In this document: in pieces, positions 62,493 through 64,000 of the stretch
How positions within the stretch are numbered: the stretch's first letter is position 1
Layout: each line of letters opens with the position of its first letter
Notes under the pieces: generated by a model
What the model was told of the DNA's origin: nothing
The model's database searches: none
The model's input: the letters and a program-made list of their open reading frames with translations, nothing else
Source of the DNA: Ruminiclostridium papyrosolvens C7
GTDB lineage: Bacteria > Bacillota > Clostridia > Acetivibrionales > DSM-1351
DNA length: 64,000 nucleotides
Direction of reading: 5' to 3'
Assembly (NCBI RefSeq): GCF_000421965.1
Contig: NZ_ATAY01000063.1
Span: forward strand, 1-64,000
Made by a program: the position numbers and the translations under genes

Positions 62493-63332
62493 TTATTTTT
62501 CCTTAACGGGAATCCATATTTCACTGACATAGTCATCACTCTTTGTGTCCCCTTCTGTGTAAAGCTCTATGTCATATCCGGGTATCAATTCATATTTTGA
62601 TTGTGGAAGCCATTCGCTATAAATCCTTTTCCACATGCTTTGGATAGCATCCGGCATATGACCTACGCACTTGAATATTGCCCATGTGTAGGATGGTATG
62701 TCAATGGTTATAAAACCCTCCGGTTTCTGCTTTACACACTTTTCCTCACATCCTATACCATATACAAATTCATGACAACCGGGTTCACCGGGCAGACATA
62801 TTCCAAACATACCACAAACCTGTTGGTGCAACCCTTCTGCACAATATTCTTGCCAGAACATCGGAATTCCGTTAGTTCTATTTTCCTCTGTGAACTTTCT
62901 TGTTTTAGTAACTACTCTGAATGAATCCTTTTTCTCAATTTTGTAATCCATAACACTACCGCCTTCCAAAACAATTTTCAGTGTGAGACGATTAAATGAT
63001 TTGAGCTCTGTCCCGTGTTTTTTGGCCTGGGACGGCACTACTCCGTGAAACCGTTGGAATGCTTTTGTAAAGCTTTCGGGAGTATCATATCCGTACTTTA
63101 AAGCAACATCAATAACTTTTGAATTACTGTTTAATAAATCTTGGGCCGCCAGTGAGAGCCTTCTGTTTCTTACATATTCACTCACTGTCATTCCTGTCAG
63201 TAATGAAAATGTCCTCTGAAAATGAAAGCTTGAGTAAAAAGCACTTTGGGCAATATCATCACAAACTATATTTTCACTTAAATGTTCTTCGATATAGTCT
63301 ATAGCGTAATTCAAAGTACGAACCCATTCCAT
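62493..63332 (-). CDS. AraC-type regulator with GyrI-like ligand domain
   Basis: 279 residues. N-terminal AraC double helix-turn-helix (LSENIVCDDIAQSAFYSSFHF and IDVALKYGYDTPESFTKAF) and a C-terminal GyrI-like domain from about 125 (FRVVTKTRKFTEENR). The arrangement is like Rob and multidrug-responsive regulators. Target not visible. ATG with AGGAGG upstream. Confidence 0.93.
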   Translation of the reverse strand: MEWVRTLNYAIDYIEEHLSENIVCDDIAQSAFYSSFHFQRTFSLLTGMTVSEYVRNRRLSLAAQDLLNSNSKVIDVALKYGYDTPESFTKAFQRFHGVVPSQAKKHGTELKSFNRLTLKIVLEGGSVMDYKIEKKDSFRVVTKTRKFTEENRTNGIPMFWQEYCAEGLHQQVCGMFGICLPGEPGCHEFVYGIGCEEKCVKQKPEGFITIDIPSYTWAIFKCVGHMPDAIQSMWKRIYSEWLPQSKYELIPGYDIELYTEGDTKSDDYVSEIWIPVKEK

Positions 63333-63399
63333 TCAATCACCTCCTTTGCATTATCATTTTACAAAAAGCGGTAGTACAAATTCCTGTCATTTACTGCTT

Positions 63400-63798
63400 C
63401 TAATTGTCTAGTGACTTTTTGAGAGCCATAATTTTTTCTTCAATAATTTTAATCACTTTAATAAATTCTTCATCATTTTTGTCGGTTGGGTCTTCCAGAC
63501 CCCAGTCCTCCCTGTGTTTGCACGGTAAAGACGGACACTGAACGTTACATCCCATTGTTATCACAATGTCAACGGTTGGTATATCTTGAAGAAGCTTTGA
63601 TTTTTGTGTTTTCTCCATATCAATTCCATAAATCTGTTTCATCAGCCTGACCGCATCCTGATTAATTTGAGGCTTTGTTTCAGTGCCTGCGGAATAACTT
63701 TCAAATACATCTGACGCAAGCTGTTTGCCCAGTGCTTCCGCAATCTGACTACGGCAGGAATTATGAACACATATAAATGCTACTTTAACCTTTCCCAT
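63400..63798 (-). CDS. arsC: Arsenate reductase, thioredoxin-coupled
   Basis: 132 residues, LMW-phosphatase fold. The P-loop CVHNSCR (C10-R16) is the catalytic site. A later cluster CNVQCPSLPC provides resolving cysteines for the disulfide relay. It reduces arsenate to arsenite for export. It starts two bases after the stop of the thioredoxin-like gene, so the two may work together. A protein phosphatase role is less likely. Confidence 0.9.
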   Translation of the reverse strand: MGKVKVAFICVHNSCRSQIAEALGKQLASDVFESYSAGTETKPQINQDAVRLMKQIYGIDMEKTQKSKLLQDIPTVDIVITMGCNVQCPSLPCKHREDWGLEDPTDKNDEEFIKVIKIIEEKIMALKKSLDN

Positions 63799-63799
63799 T

Positions 63800-64000
63800 T
63801 TACCGCTTCCTTACTTTTTCTAATATACTGATTACTTCCTCAGTTTTCAAGACTTTACCGTATGAAACGACTTTGCCGTCTACAACCAAGGCAGGAGTTG
63901 TCATTACACCATATGCAGCAATCTGTGCAAAATCCTTAACGTGCTCAATAGTAGTATCCATTCCCAGTTTTGACAATGCTTCTTTTGTAGCGGCTTCAAG
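63800..64000 (-). CDS. Thioredoxin-like small redox protein, 3' part
   Basis: Only the last 66 residues are in the window. GVMTTPALVVDGKVVSYGK is the cis-Pro region of glutaredoxin/thioredoxin-like redox-active disulfide proteins often encoded beside arsenic genes. The CxxC active site would be upstream of the window edge. It probably recycles the arsenate reductase. Confidence 0.8.
   Translation of the reverse strand, partial: LEAATKEALSKLGMDTTIEHVKDFAQIAAYGVMTTPALVVDGKVVSYGKVLKTEEVISILEKVRKR

Overview
The window looks like chromosome of a low-GC Gram-positive anaerobe of the class Clostridia, probably a Ruminiclostridium-like organism. This rests on AT-rich DNA, strong AGGAGG ribosome binding sites, frequent GTG/TTG starts, ferredoxin and B12 radical-SAM enzymes, Bmp-type nucleoside importers and LysM proteins. 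No rRNA, tRNA, insertion sequence or CRISPR array was found. Species assignment is inference only.

Region 1 (40-22574, all minus strand) is a natural-product cluster of about 22 kb. A GAF/LuxR regulator and a cation/proton antiporter precede a tightly packed run of genes. These encode three free-standing adenylation-carrier didomains, two discrete carrier proteins, two B12-type radical SAM enzymes, two BtrH-like cysteine acyltransferase candidates, a two-part protein ending in an alpha/beta hydrolase with a cysteine nucleophile, a PLP aminotransferase, a VOC protein, a GNAT acyltransferase, a DUF362/ferredoxin protein, a PP-loop (AANH) ATPase with three candidate Fe-S cysteines, and an ABC exporter. 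There is no intact condensation domain. The A-domain pockets read as Gly, a beta-amino-acid-like pocket, and Gln. The AANH protein recalls CtaC, the thioamide synthetase of closthioamide. My best reading is a non-canonical thiotemplated peptide pathway, possibly thioamidated, and this is the main candidate for an undescribed system.

Region 2 (22763-31964) holds tag and a metallo-hydrolase, then a divergent iron-type ABC importer behind a perfect 7-1-7 Fur box, then rfbB. After these come seven small minus-strand genes (28721-30884) that share short motifs and are otherwise unrecognised, and a lone TrpA-like TIM barrel.

Region 3 (32130-48943) is nucleoside uptake and salvage. One Bmp-type ABC importer is co-transcribed with an isochorismatase-like hydrolase, a PfkB kinase, a uridine-phosphorylase-family enzyme, a BtpA/SgcQ TIM barrel and an iron-type alcohol dehydrogenase, with a GntR/HutC regulator upstream. 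A LysM protein separates it from a second Bmp-type importer in which the ATPase and one permease are fused. That second operon has a clear promoter, an overlapping operator-like inverted repeat and a GC-rich leader with a small ORF.

Region 4 (49156-62393) is a sugar or polyol regulon: two permeases, binding protein, two TIM-barrel epimerases, polyol dehydrogenase, ribulokinase-like kinase, glycerophosphodiesterase, MgtC-like protein and HAD phosphatase. Across four LacI-type operator copies lie a divergent LacI regulator and an FAD oxidoreductase. The window ends with an AraC/GyrI regulator, an arsenate reductase and the 3' part of a thioredoxin-like gene (62493-64000).
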